From: Bedellia somnulentella
Lineage: Eukaryota; Arthropoda; Insecta; Lepidoptera; Bedelliidae
Direction: 5' to 3'
NCBI GenBank assembly: GCA_963576735.1
Contig: OY755198.1
Span: 3,720,001 to 3,784,000 of the forward strand
DNA: 64,000 bases
Both the position numbers and the translations under genes were made by a program. The notes beneath the pieces are model-generated. The model did no database searches, was not told where the DNA came from, and was given only the letters and a program-made list of their open reading frames with translations. Of this stretch, positions 41,879 to 52,499 are shown piece by piece (position 1 is the first letter of the stretch; each line of letters begins with the position of its first letter).

Positions 41879-42820
41879 CTCACGCCCATTATTCCCATTG
41901 GGGTAGGCAGAGACTATCGATCGCCACTTAGTACGATCTTGACAAACCTCTCTTGCTTCCCTTACATTCATTATCCTTCTCATACATGCTCTTTTATTCT
42001 TCTCACTTCGGACCCCCGCCTTTATAAGAACGTTTTCTATCTGGTCCAGAAACGTTTTACGAGGCCGTCCTCTACTAACATTCCCATCCACATTGGCTCT
42101 ATATATCTCTTTCGCTACTTTATTTTCATCCATCCTCTCTATGTGCCCAAACCACCTCAACATTCCTTTTTCTATCTTGCATACTACGTCATCTTTCAAA
42201 CCTACTCGTTCACGGATCACAGTATTTCTCACTCTATCACACAGCCTTACATTACATATACTTCTGAGGGATCTCATTTCCACTGCATTAACTCTACTTT
42301 CATGCTTCTTCTGCCATGCCCAACATTCACTACCATACATCAGCGTGGGAACCAGAACAGCATTATGCACAGCCATTCGAGCCTTTTCTGACAACGACTG
42401 GCTCAACATCAGACTGTTCATAGCTCCATTCACCGCGTTTCCCTTTTTAACTCTCCTTTCAATATCTTCCTCACATTTTCCATCCCTAGTAAACAAACTC
42501 CCCAGATATACAAATTCTTTCACTTGTTCCACTTTCTTACCATTTATAACAATGTCACATTCTGTCATACTTTCCTCTCTTTCAAAAAGCATTGTTTTGG
42601 TTTTGTCCACATTCACTCTCATTCCCTTTCTTTCGAAAGACTTACACGCAATGTTCACCATCTCCTGCAACTCATTTACCGTTGATGCAAGTAACACTTG
42701 ATCGTCAGCGTATAAGAGGCATTTAATGATGAACCCTCTCATTTTCAGTCCATAATCACTTTCGCGCAGTTCTTTCAAACAGTCGTGCATGAACAAATTG
42801 AAGAGCCACGGAGAAGCCAC
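41870..42820 (-). pseudogene. RTE reverse transcriptase, C-terminal part
   Basis: 316 codons begin ASPWLFNLFMHDCLKELRES, with the catalytic box KCLLYADDQVLLASTVNELQ, then KVEQVKEFVYLGSLFTRDGK, YGSECWAWQKKHESRV, RWFGHIERMDENK and KWRSIVSAYPNGN to the stop. Just upstream in the same frame the conserved GV-QGC motif is interrupted by a TGA in place of arginine (RDTDWFEISRGV then stop then QGCVASPW). Confidence 0.85.
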
Positions 42821-42848
42821 ACAACCCTGTCAAACACCCCTAGAGATC

Positions 42849-43991
42849 TCAAACCAGTCCGTGTCTCTCATAGAGTGACTCCAATGCACGTATAAGTTGG
42901 CTCCCCAAACCGAACTTAGACAACACCTTCCACAAATACTTTCTTACTACCCTATCATACGCCTTCTCCAAATCAATGAAGGTACAATACACTTTTTGGT
43001 TTTTTGCCAAAAATTTCTCTGTGATGCACCTTAAGGAGAAGACTTGATTCATACATCCCATTCCCTTCCTAAATCCTGCTTGTACATCCCAAATTTTTTC
43101 AACCGTTTCTTTCATCACCCTTTCGATCAGAACTTTCGCATACAATTTGCCGACAATACTGAGTAGGCTGATACAACGGTAGTTTTTTGCTTCTTGGCGT
43201 GACCCTTCCCCTTTATATAGGGGCACAATCACGGCTCTACACCAATCTTTTGGTACTTTGCCAAGTGCCCAACACTTCTGAAAAAGGAAGAACAGCCAAG
43301 AAGCCACTAACCCTTTACCAGCCCTCAGCATTTCGACACATATCCTATCATATCCTGCCGCTTTTCCTAGTTTCATACTTTTCATCGCTTTTACAATTTC
43401 TTCCATACTTATCATACTTTCAGACACGTCACCCATTACCTCGTCACAATTAACATCGCTATCAATTGCTGAAGTAATGGGATCATCCTCTTTTTCAAAG
43501 AGACCCTCAAAATATTCCTTCCATACTCTTTTTATTCTTGTTCCATCAGTCATAAGTTCACCTTTTTCATCCTTCATCACACTTGTACTCGTGTTTTGAG
43601 AAACTCCCCTTTCACGTCTGATATATTTCCAAAATAATTTTTGATTACTTTGGAAATTATCGGAGAGTTTCTTTTCACTCCATTCTTTCAGATATCGCTT
43701 TTTCTGCTCTATTTTATTCTTAACCTCTCTCTTTATTCTCTTATATTCATCTTCAAATCTCTCAACTTCGTCAACATTTATACACACATTCATCCGTTTA
43801 CTAGCTTTGATTGCTAGTAAATCGAGCCAGGCTTTCTTCTTTTCATTCACAGCATCTTTCACACTTTTATCCCACCAACTTGATGTTGGTCGATTTTTCC
43901 TCTTGCTCAATCCACAAACATCCGTCGCACATTCAATTACCGCAGATTTGAGCACATTCCAAGCATCTTCTATTTCCATATCATCCGTCAT
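42849..43991 (-). pseudogene. RTE reverse transcriptase, N-terminal part
   Basis: 380 codons: basic/acidic linker after the endonuclease (SWWDKSVKDAVNEKKKAWLD), then fingers and palm start (IVKAMKSMKLGKAAGYDRIC, KDWCRAVIVPLYKGEGSRQE, YRCISLLSIVGKLYAKVL, QAGFRKGMGCMNQVF, FIDLEKAYDRVVRKYLW). It ends abnormally after LESLYERHGLV because a deletion shifts the frame before the TDWFEISRGV motif. Confidence 0.85.
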
Positions 43992-44886
43992 TTCTACGCA
44001 ACTTGTCGTTCATCCAGTTTCTCAATATATTCATCTCCCATTTTTCATTATCTACCAAATTTTCTACTTTTATTCTAGAAATTTCAGTAATTGACACTCT
44101 TGTCCTATGACGCCAACGCTTGAACAGACCCCTTACTCGTGATACAACGAGGAAATGACCTGTTCCTACGTTGGCACCTCTATAAACTCTAGTGTCAACC
44201 ACCTTTGATTTCAGCCTTTCATCAACAATCACAAAATCTATCATACTTCTCTCGCTTCCTCGCTGCCTTGTATACATGTGGATATCTTTGTGTTTAAACA
44301 AAGTGTTAGTAACACAAAGATTCCTCTCCAAACATACTTCAATAAATTTATCACCATTTTCATTCACTCTATTATCCCCAAATTTACCTAATACTCTTTC
44401 ACAACCGTTGCGTGTCACACCAACCCAACCATTAAAATCTCCTAACATTATTATCCTTTCATTCAAATCACACCCATTCACTATATCACCTAGTAAATTC
44501 CAGAACTCCTCCCTCTCGGTTAAAGATTTTGACATGTCCGGCGCATAGACGCATATTACACGTAGCTGGACCAGCCCGACTTTTAACTTAACCCAGAGGA
44601 GCCTTGGACTCACACACTCATGCTCTGACATACTTTGAACCATCCTTTCAGACATAAGAAGTCCCACTCCTTGGCAAGCTCTGACATTAGGGTCGACCCC
44701 CGACCAGATGGCAGTAATTGATCCAAGTTGCGAGACCTCTTTTCCCTTACACTTCGTCTCATTTATACACAACAAATCTAAATTCTTTTCTTTCATTACT
44801 AGACATACTTCATCTAACTTTTCTAACATCCCTCCGCAAACATTCAACGTACTAAAGCGGGTCTCGTCAGCCCACTTTTCGCCCAA
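43981..44886 (-). CDS. RTE apurinic/apyrimidinic-like endonuclease domain
   Basis: 301 codons with the EN landmarks LNVCGGMLEKLDEV, LLCINETKCKGKEV, VGLLMSERM, VICVYAPDMSKSLTEREEFW, IIMLGDFNGWVGV, CVTNTLFKHKDIHMYT, SMIDFVIVDERLK and TGHFLVVSRV. The usual SDH-like final histidine is present as GTGHFLV. The frame ends with NDG, overlapping the RT frame by 11 bases (ATGACGGATGA). RTE elements usually carry EN and RT in one ORF, so this overlap is most simply a frameshift. Confidence 0.85.
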   Translation of the reverse strand: MGEKWADETRFSTLNVCGGMLEKLDEVCLVMKEKNLDLLCINETKCKGKEVSQLGSITAIWSGVDPNVRACQGVGLLMSERMVQSMSEHECVSPRLLWVKLKVGLVQLRVICVYAPDMSKSLTEREEFWNLLGDIVNGCDLNERIIMLGDFNGWVGVTRNGCERVLGKFGDNRVNENGDKFIEVCLERNLCVTNTLFKHKDIHMYTRQRGSERSMIDFVIVDERLKSKVVDTRVYRGANVGTGHFLVVSRVRGLFKRWRHRTRVSITEISRIKVENLVDNEKWEMNILRNWMNDKLRRNDG

Positions 44887-44895
44887 TGAGAATCT

Positions 44896-45186
44896 ATGAC
44901 GTGATAAGTGGCGAGCTCTATCGCCGTATAATTTTGAATAATTTTGAAACGTTGCATTACAATATTTTTGCTGTCGTTAAAGTTGATGCACAATAATTTG
45001 GCTTCCCATTTGCCATTTACTTTTTAATTCAATTTTTTTATATATTTAACTTTTCGCGATGTCTTGTGTTGTGTGAAAATGTTGAGTGCTCTTTGGTCAT
45101 CTTGTGACAGCTTGTCTTCATTTTTCGTTTTAATCGCAATACTGTCTATATATGAAAATATTCTCTAACTATTTCATGTAATTAAA
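44896..45186. other. No recognisable gene
   Basis: AT-rich, includes whatever 5' leader the RTE element had. Confidence 0.4.
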
Positions 45187-45223
45187 CATACATACATATA
45201 CTCACGGCTGTAAATCCCTAGAT
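45187..45223 (-). mobile_element. SINE 3' end fragment
   Basis: CATACATACATATACTCACG then GCTGTAAATCCCTAGATG matches the 3' 40 bp of the SINE at 51143 onward. Confidence 0.8.
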
Positions 45224-45244
45224 GCTAGATCCTATATTTATTAC

Positions 45245-45395
45245 AATTAATCAAAACTGGAAGCCTTTACCCAATGTTTTAAAACTGGTTCATCGAGTCT
45301 ATTCGCTAATGTGTTTATGATGCTGTTGGGACTTTCCCGCGTTCGGAACATCAGAGAGGATGCAACCACAGATCTGTATTTGAATAGATAACGCA
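45245..45395 (-). pseudogene. CR1/Zenon-like LINE C-terminal fragment
   Basis: The minus strand reads LMFRTRESPNSIINTLANRL and DEPVLKHWVK, aligning with ERVRGSTSTLLKVIAERVD of the LINE at 7.97-8.19 kb. Very short relic. Confidence 0.6.
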
Positions 45396-45983
45396 AGTGT
45401 CATTTCTTGTATAGAAACCAAGCGTGCCATTATTTTTCCACCTACTGTGACGTCACATTAGCAATTTAGTGATGGGAACTCCCCGTCAGCGCGTAAACGA
45501 TTCAATCGATTATATTCGAATGCATCGACAGACTAATGATAAATTGAAAGAAGAATGATAAATATAGAATTATACCTGTTTTTTAATAACGCTATTTTCT
45601 CATGGTCTCATTTTTATTCTGAGCAACTCTTCCTACATTATTTTCCTCCACCACTGCATCTTCTCAGAGAACAACGATCTAAATCAGTGAGTTAATGAGT
45701 CAGTTAGTCAGTGAGTATTTCAGTAGCCTTTATTATTAAAATAATTTGTCCTTATTGATAACCTACCTGTTCAATCCTTCAGGTGGTATGAATGGATTGT
45801 TTGTATGGATTTCAATGAAATATCTGACTCCAGGATATATTGCGTGTATTAATAAATGATTACACCGTGGCCGAATAATAATGTTAACAGTTACATGTAT
45901 CGTGAGCAAGTGACAAGTAGAATTAGTGGGTAGCATGACGCACTACCCTCAAACGGTTTATAATCATTTCCGATCACATCACT
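45396..45983. other. No recognisable gene
   Basis: AT-rich; no credible frame or named repeat. Confidence 0.5.
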
Positions 45984-46171
45984 AGTGATGTGCCGGAACA
46001 TACTCGGGGGCCTTGAAAACTCCTGGTTCCAATATGTTGTAGTCTGCAGAGTCCAATAACGGGCAAAGGTATCGCACGCCACGTCGGTAGGTGCCCGCAG
46101 TGGTCCTTACTTCTGCAACTCGCGCAACGCCGTCCTTCCCTGGGAAGAGATCTGTTACTCGACCAACCGGG
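45984..46171 (-). pseudogene. Bel/Pao pol C-terminal tail, distal half
   Basis: Minus frame PVGRVTDLFPGKDGVARVAE then VRTTAGTYRRGVRYLCPLL, the end of a DUF5641-type domain, followed by two stops. It continues the reading that breaks off at 49193, so the two halves were one gene before a 3-kb insertion. Confidence 0.8.
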
Positions 46172-47754
46172 GTAGCATGAGGCGTGTGAGAGCCTCTGAG
46201 ATACGGCTATGTCACCGTTCAAGGGCGAATTGGCCGCCATATTTAACCGTTTCTCGCACGCCCGAGCATGAGGCATCTGAGATGTGAGAGCGCTAGTGAC
46301 TCGCCTTTGACATTGCAGCGCCGAGTCACATGTGCGAGCATGAGCGGCGTGACAGCGACATAAACTGAGATGTTTGTCATTTCATGTCAAATTTTTGTCG
46401 ACCTCAAAATTGAGCGCGAGAGCCAGTGAGAAAGATTACTTATCAAAATATAAGTGCTGTTTTGCAGCTATTTTAACTGTTTTGTGTAGTTCTCAGAATA
46501 AAAGTGTGATAGTAAAGAGTGTACATCACTTACATTTGTTTTAAATGAAAAAAAAACTAAAAATGGATATTATACTCATCCGGGTGAAAATTTGCCGCAA
46601 ACAAGTTCTTTGAAACATATTTATATGTCATGACTATTTCCCAGGACCTCTATGATAGCTTGTGACCTACGAAAAGCCTCAGGGTAAAGTTTCACATAAG
46701 GATACATACAGGATTTAGTGATTCCACATGATATCATTTGAATTGTAAATTTTAACTAAATTAAGTGTAAAAGAGTGCATGTGTATTAAGTTTTAAATTC
46801 CTTAAAATACCATTGGCTTTTATAACCAGCAATGCTCTAGGCATGAGGATACAAATTCTGCAGCCTAAATCCGTGTATATGTCCAATTTTCTGATGCAGT
46901 TGAGAAAATCAATGAATGTCATTGATATTCTTTAAAATAACTATTGAGAACAGTTTCTAAACTTATAGTATGTTTCAGAGGTCAAATATAAAGCATGTTA
47001 GATAGATTTCTATTCATTATTGTTTGTTATGTGGGGTTTGATGTCTTAAATTATCATTATCATCATAAAAGACACCTCCAGCTCATAGCATATGCTTTCA
47101 TCAACAGGCACAGGCAAAGTCTGGATAGTGTGAGTAGACAATAGTCCACTTGTTGTCTTAGTGTGGCTAGGAATGTTAATATAATTTTTGTTACCTCTTT
47201 ATCTACCTATACACTTAATGCTACAAAAGTTGTTTGAATACAGGTGCTGGTACTTTATGCAACATTATAAAACAAATTTGGTAGTCACCTTGCTAGTATA
47301 TTGAAGTGACTTACTATGAATATAATGCTCATTTTGTTTTCTTATTTTCAGTAAAACTAATTGTTTTTATACAAAGATTCTTGAACAATTTATTGATTTG
47401 GAAGGAGTCAAATGAAATTTATCAGAAACAGCAAAATATAACAGTTTACACAACAAATAAGACAAGAAATTAGTTAATCATGATGTATTATCAATAAAAT
47501 TGCCTAAATATTAATGAAAACCTTTTGTTTTAATCCAACATTTCAAGTAAATCCAACATTTTCCAATTTCAACTCATAGCAGAACCCTTCAGACCATTTA
47601 AAATGAAATGATAATCATTTCAAGTTTGGTGTTGAATCTCCAGTTACATAACCCAAAAGCCTTAATACCCTAAGCTGCCTCATACAACGCCTGGGGATAA
47701 ATTGGATTATGGTAATTCATAGACAATACTACACAAAAGGTGGAACAAGTGGTT

Positions 47755-47832
47755 TTCTTTCCTTTAATAACATCTTTTATTTATGAGTAATAATCCCCAC
47801 ATGAGGAATTCATGTCAAAAAACATTAAATTA
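47755..47832 (+). repeat. Repeat shared with the Transib 3' region
   Basis: TTTCTTTCCTTTAATAACAT through TAATCCCCACATGAGGAATT and ATGTCAAAAAACATTAAA is nearly identical to 9301-9377. Only the right-hand half of the 9.2-9.3 kb palindrome is present here. Confidence 0.85.
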
Positions 47833-47914
47833 AGTGAAAGAACTTGTATATCTGTAAAGTTTGTTTACTAGGGATAGAAAATGTGAGGAAGGAGGAGGAA
47901 TTAGGTGCATGGAG

Positions 47915-48325
47915 TCAGGAACAGTCTGATGTCAAACCAGTTGTTGTCTGAAAAGGCTCGAACGGCTGTGCATAGTGCTGCTCGGGTTCCCACACTGATA
48001 TATGGAAGTGAATGTTGAGCATAGCAGAAAAAGTGTGAAAGTAGAGTTAATGCAATGGAAATGAGATCCCTCAGAAGTATATTTACTCTGTGCCAGAAAT
48101 AGTGTGATTCTTCAATTTTTGGGTATGATAGATGACATAGTATGCTAGATAGAAAAAGCAATGTTATGTTATTTTGGGCAAATAGAGCAGATGGATACAA
48201 ATTAGGTATCATAAGTGATATATAGGTGGGTATAATGGTTGTAAGTATGAGTAAGTTTATTGATGCGCCAATTAATATTCCCTGCCTACCACAATGGGAA
48301 ATAATATATAGTAGAATATGTATGC
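47915..48325 (+). pseudogene. Degenerate RTE-type LINE C-terminus (copy C)
   Basis: Plus-strand frames give NQLLSEKARTAVHSAARVPT, LIYGSEC, KKCESRVNAMEMRSLRSI, FWANRAD, and a 3' end CTGCCTACCACAATGGGAAA followed by ATATGTATG. It contains several stops and deletions and is more decayed than the copies at 5.9-6.9 kb. Confidence 0.75.
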
Positions 48326-49020
48326 ACATTTTACAACTAAAATCTCATCTCAAGTGTAAAAGTAAAAGCTGCCTATGAAAGGGCTTTATTTGCTACTAAA
48401 ACACATTTTGTAGAGTTAACTTTATTTATTGAATAAACACTTTTAAACAACCGATTCAACATCATAGTTTCTGTTGACAAACTCAGTTATTACTCATCTG
48501 TTCTTCACATTTTTATTCTATTAACATCACTTTTACCTAACAGAAACACTACAGCTTGTTTATACACATTGCAGTCATAAGAATGCTCTTTAAGTATGGA
48601 TGCATACTCAAATTCTGAATGCATTCACCAAGACTGTTTCCATACATCAGAGCTTCACTAGCTATTGGGAATATAGGATATTGTTGAAATTGAAATGTAG
48701 TGGAGGTTGTTAAGTTAGATAATGCCCAGCTGCGCCTCTGGGAATGGACTGGCGGGATGGAACTAAGATGTTATAGGCAATGGGTGCCATAGGCTGCACA
48801 GCATTTCTTCAATTTTCTTATCAAACACTTATATAACTGTGCTATATCTGCAAACAAAAAACAATACAAATCATTAAAAGAATGCTCACTTTCTAGTTAA
48901 ATAATAGTTAATTTATTTTATGTTTACGTTGTTTTGTTTGGTTACAAAATGTTCATATTTGACGTAAGATTAGTGAAATATGACACATATAGTTACTATT
49001 TTGGTTCAAAAAGATCGAAT
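48326..49020. other. No recognisable gene
   Basis: Interior of the 3-kb insertion. No frame with a recognisable domain. Confidence 0.5.
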
Positions 49021-49195
49021 TAAATAGAGAAAAAATATTCAGAGACCAACAATGGCAACACTGCTCTATCGATTCGGCGACAGGGCTCTCGCATCTCAGC
49101 CGCCTGTCATATTGACGCTCGTGCTCGCAAAAATGACATAGATTGGACAAATGAGATGTTTAGTGACATGGCTCTCGCTCTCAGATGACAACTCA

Positions 49196-49561
49196 TGCTA
49201 CCCGGGCAAGTCTCCACTGCATGGGTGGAATGTTCTCCTCCTTTAGCATCACCAGTTCTCCAACTTGCAGTGATCGCCCTGGAAAACGCCATTTGTGCTT
49301 CTGCTGTAGTTCTGCTATATATTCAGACTGCCAAAGTTTCCAGAAGTGTTGATGGTAAGACTCTAGTCGTTGAAATCTATCAAGCTTTGTTAGGTCCTTA
49401 GATGGCAACGATGTCAAAGGCCTAAATATTAAGAAGTGCCCTGGGGTTAATGGTTGGTAATCGTCAGGAGAGGATGATAAAGGACATAAGGGTCTACTGT
49501 TAAGAACAGCTTCTACCTGACTGAATATCGTAGCCAGCTCTTCAAACGTCAGATGAGTCAA
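49196..49561 (-). pseudogene. Bel/Pao integrase end and DUF5641 start, proximal half
   Basis: Minus frame THLTFEELATIFSQVEAVLN, PLTPGHFLIFRPLTSLP, RFQRLESYHQHFWKLWQSEY, LQVGELVMLKEENIPPMQW ending RLARVA. This is the segment between integrase and the DUF5641 tail in Bel/Pao pol. It is interrupted at about 49193 and continues at 46171. Confidence 0.85.
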
Positions 49562-50090
49562 ACCTAGAATACGCTTAAACCCTAAAGTGATTTGTATATT
49601 ATACTATACACTCAGTTAGAAAAATTTAAGCTTTGATATCTATACTTTATGAGAATATCACTAAAAACATTACGATTTTTAAACATATTTCTACCTAAGA
49701 AAATAAAAGTTAAATAAATGACTATGATCCATAATAACAGATGTCAAAAAGAAAAAAGATGCGGAGGACATTTGTGCGAGCCAGGGTAATAATATTTTTT
49801 ATTGCTATGTCAAAGTTGTTACGAATGTTTTATACTTAAAAAATTATATCTATAATGTATTGCGAAATTCGTAATATAAGAACCTTTTATCTAACACTGG
49901 TATTATATGTAGTTCGTTTAATTAAATTTTCTCCGAACTTATAGGTGATTTATAAGCACCATCACTTCTAAAAGACATGTTTAATACTTGTATATCACCT
50001 TTCAAAATAAATAATTAAATAACAGTAAAGTAAATATCAAAGGGGCTCCCATACAAAAACGTTACTTTCTATTATAGATGATAGTACGGA
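49562..50090. other. No recognisable gene
   Basis: AT-rich spacer. Confidence 0.5.
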
Positions 50091-50480
50091 ACTCTTCGTT
50101 TGTTCAATATTAGAAATAAAAAAAACAAACAACAAACTCTTCAACATTTGCTGAATATGTATAATTATAGAATAGAAGCAGTAACAGAATTAAATTTTCT
50201 CATTTGTGTAATGAATGATGTCTTTACTAAGGTTTGTAAACCAGTTAAAATCTATGAAGATAATTCAGCAGCTGTAGCTATTTCTAAGTATGGAAATTTT
50301 GCAAAGAATTTTAAGCACATTGAAGTTCACTATCATTTTGTAACTTAAAATGTTTAGCAGGGAAGTATACAAAATATAGTCAGAAAATAAAATTGCAGAT
50401 ACATTTACAACACATTAAAGGAGTATAGTTCCCTAATTGATTATAATTACTGTAGTACTTAAGAAGTTTTGAACTTATGT
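50091..50480 (+). pseudogene. Ty1/Copia RNase H and C-terminus
   Basis: One frame gives SSTFAEYV (the SSTEAEY motif) near 50138, and the next gives AVTELNFLICVMNDVF, KPVKIYEDNSAAVAISKYGN, KNFKHIEVHYHFV, then after a stop SENKIADTFTT. These are the RNase H landmarks of Copia pol. A frameshift divides the first motif from the rest. It may belong to the same family as the Copia gag-RT relic at 4.8-5.5 kb. Confidence 0.8.
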
Positions 50481-50488
50481 AAGGAGGC

Positions 50489-50975
50489 GTGTTCGTGTAT
50501 ATCCCTGATACACTAAACAGGAGGCGAAAGGATATAGTATGTTTGAATACCTATAGTGCAAAATTTTCCATTACAAATAGATTCTTTATATTTTTAGGAC
50601 CATACTTATATAATAAAATTAATAGATTACTAGTATTATATAACTTAAACAACTTTGAATGCAAGAAAAAACTTCAATTGTGGCTATTAAATCTTACATA
50701 CACGGAATCAGAGGAATTGCTTAATATAATAAGTTAATATAAGATGTTTTAACAATTAGTTAGATACAATCGATTCTGATAATAATTTATACACTACTTA
50801 ACAATACCATTATATGAAAACTGATAGTTTAAGCCTTTTTTGTTTATTGTTGCCTGAAATACAGGTAAATTACCTAGCTCAGGAACAGGAAAATGTTATA
50901 TTTTGTACTTTAAATAACTAACTAGGTTAAGACGAATATTATGTACTTTTGAAAACTGAATAAAATTTTTATTTT
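50489..50975 (+). mobile_element. 5'-truncated LINE end (family of 52.5-55.0 kb)
   Basis: The 82-codon frame (DTLNRRRKDIVCLNTYSAKF, RFFIFLGPYLYNKINRLL, TYTESEELLNIIS) is almost identical to the C-terminus of ORF 52787-54982. The 3' UTR includes the stem-loop-forming CCTGAAATACAGGT and ACCTAGCTCAGG, and it ends in a T/A-rich tail near 50975. Confidence 0.85.
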
Positions 50976-51142
50976 TATTTTATTTATTTTATATAATGTA
51001 CATTTATATTGGCAACACTGAGTGAAGGAAGGAAGTAAATAAAGACTGACACATACCACACGTTAAGAAATGTAGCTTAGAGAATAACTTGTAACCAAAA
51101 TTAAACTGTTCTTTTATTAAATAAAAACAAAGTTAAAACAAG

Positions 51143-51396
51143 AGTATTCCATACATACATATACTCACGGCTATAAATCCCTAGAAGGGGTAGCCAGAGC
51201 TAAGGGATTAGAAATTCCTTAGCCACTTTTGGAAAGATTAGTGGGGAGAAGATGATAAAATAAAGTTAGTTGGTGATGGGTCTCCAACCGCATCGCCCAA
51301 AAATCCCTTATAGCCCCAATACCGTTAGTCGCCTCTACGTACACCCACCGGAAGAAATGGGGTAGTGCTATTCTAACCCGGCACTATTATAAGAGT
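51143..51396 (-). mobile_element. SINE copy 2, complete
   Basis: About 254 bp. On the minus strand it starts AGTGCCGGGTTAGAATAGC, contains GGTTGGAGACCC, which resembles a pol III B box, and ends GCCGTGAGTATATGTATGTA. No coding capacity. The 3' 45 bp resemble the end of the RTE LINE at 41.86 kb. Confidence 0.85.
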
Positions 51397-52009
51397 ATTC
51401 CAATTAATTATTTAACAGAAACATTGTAGTAATAAAAATATTTTAGATACATGCAACATCCATCGCGAATATTATCATTTCTCTGTTTCCAAATACGATT
51501 AGAATTAGAATCGAATACAACTATCTGTGTAGGTACAACACATTTTGCTTAAAATTACAGAAATATGACAATAGCTACCGTACCATGTAGCTGATTGACA
51601 GGTGAAAATATCGTTCATTTTGATGTTCATTGCGTGTTTTAATAGACAAGCCATACTAGATAGGTTTGTAACTAAAAGCGGCAATGTATTATAAATTAAG
51701 CGATACACTCTCGTTTAAAAGTTTTTCAGTGTAAAACCACAACGAACACGAAATAATTGATTTTGCAATAAAAACCACATAATCTAATAATAAAGTGACC
51801 TACCGATGAAAGGAAATCTTTCTATTAATTAGTCCCACTTTATTTAGATAGTTTTTGCAACTCAATACGGCACAATTAGGTATTTTTTATATTTAGCTTG
51901 ACATCTGTCACCGAGAACGTTCGAGCACGGACTCAATCAAATGGCGATAAACTAAGATAATTTTACTCAGTTTTTACACGCGAAGTACATGCACTTGCGG
52001 CATCTATTC
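51397..52009. other. No recognisable gene
   Basis: AT-rich; no credible frame. Confidence 0.5.
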
Positions 52010-52122
52010 AAATACATGTCTGTGCATAAAACCCATCTACTCTCGCCTCCGCAAACATTCCTGATGCGCTGCAAAAACAGCTCAGCCCCAACATCACCCT
52101 AAACGCATTGTTCTACTGGACA
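52010..52122 (-). pseudogene. CR1/Zenon-like LINE C-terminal fragment
   Basis: The minus strand reads NNAFRVMLGLSCFCSASGMF and AEARVDGFYA, matching YNNSFR and LGLPWRCSASGMF of the LINE at 8.1-8.3 kb. Confidence 0.7.
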
Positions 52123-52280
52123 TGACTAACACACAATCCGGTAACTCTCCTTCTTCAATTTGTTCTCTCCGAAGAGCAGGCCATACATTTTTTTTAACAA
52201 TGCCCTATGCTCCATTTACAAGGCCATCTGACACAGATATATTTAGCCTGAGCATAACGCGCTATTCTTTAGCTAACTTT
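52123..52280 (-). pseudogene. Helitron (PIF1-like) helicase C-terminal fragment
   Basis: The minus frame reads VMLRLNISVSDGLVNGA, a stop, GIVKKNVWPALRREQIEE, GELPDCVLVMS. The N-V-DGLVNGA-G-V pattern is the conserved end of PIF1-type helicases carried by Helitrons. It lies downstream, in transcriptional order, of the Helitron pieces at 55.0-64.0 kb and is separated from them by a LINE. Confidence 0.65.
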
Positions 52281-52499
52281 AGCGGTTACAATAAACCTCC
52301 ACAGCTATTTACATCCTTCGGTATAAAGCACCCAGTACACATTGGCCGACGTTGGGCCACGCTTCGCAATTGGCAAATGTAGGCCGCGATCAATTGGTGT
52401 TCACACAATGGCCCAATACTCAGTGCCGCCTGGCAATCCACTTGCGATGGACGTCGAATTAATTATGGCTGCAGCTATTTATTAATTATTATTTACGTT

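Larger units (their letters stand above)
41858..44895 (-). mobile_element. Nearly full-length RTE-type LINE
   Basis: Minus-strand element with an endonuclease ORF, an RT split over two frames, and a 3' end GGCGTGAGTATAAGTAAGTA followed by AAGT repeats at 41858-41878. Copies of its 3' part are at 5.9-6.9 kb and 47.9-48.3 kb. It is disabled by an internal deletion/frameshift and a stop in RT. Confidence 0.85.
46172..49195. mobile_element. 3-kb insertion with palindromic ends and subterminal repeats
   Basis: The left edge reads GGGTAGCATGAG and the right edge CTCATGCTACCC, giving inverted termini. Within about 250 bp of both ends there are several copies of motifs like CTGAGATGTGAGAGC in both orientations. 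It splits a Bel/Pao gene. The exact boundary and target duplication are uncertain. The interior holds a shared repeat at 47755-47832, a decayed RTE fragment, and otherwise noncoding AT-rich sequence; a short minus frame near 46630-46745 (ISCGITKSCMYPYVKLYPEA) is not recognised. Superfamily unknown. Confidence 0.6.

Noticed and set aside
42093..42701. 202-codon plus-strand ORF, and the 200-codon ORF at 41789-42391
   Set aside because: Both are antisense to the RTE reverse transcriptase, which has clear motifs on the minus strand; their sequence is leucine/serine-rich with no domain.
47901..48329. 142-codon minus-strand ORF
   Set aside because: Antisense to a decayed RTE C-terminus that is clear on the plus strand.
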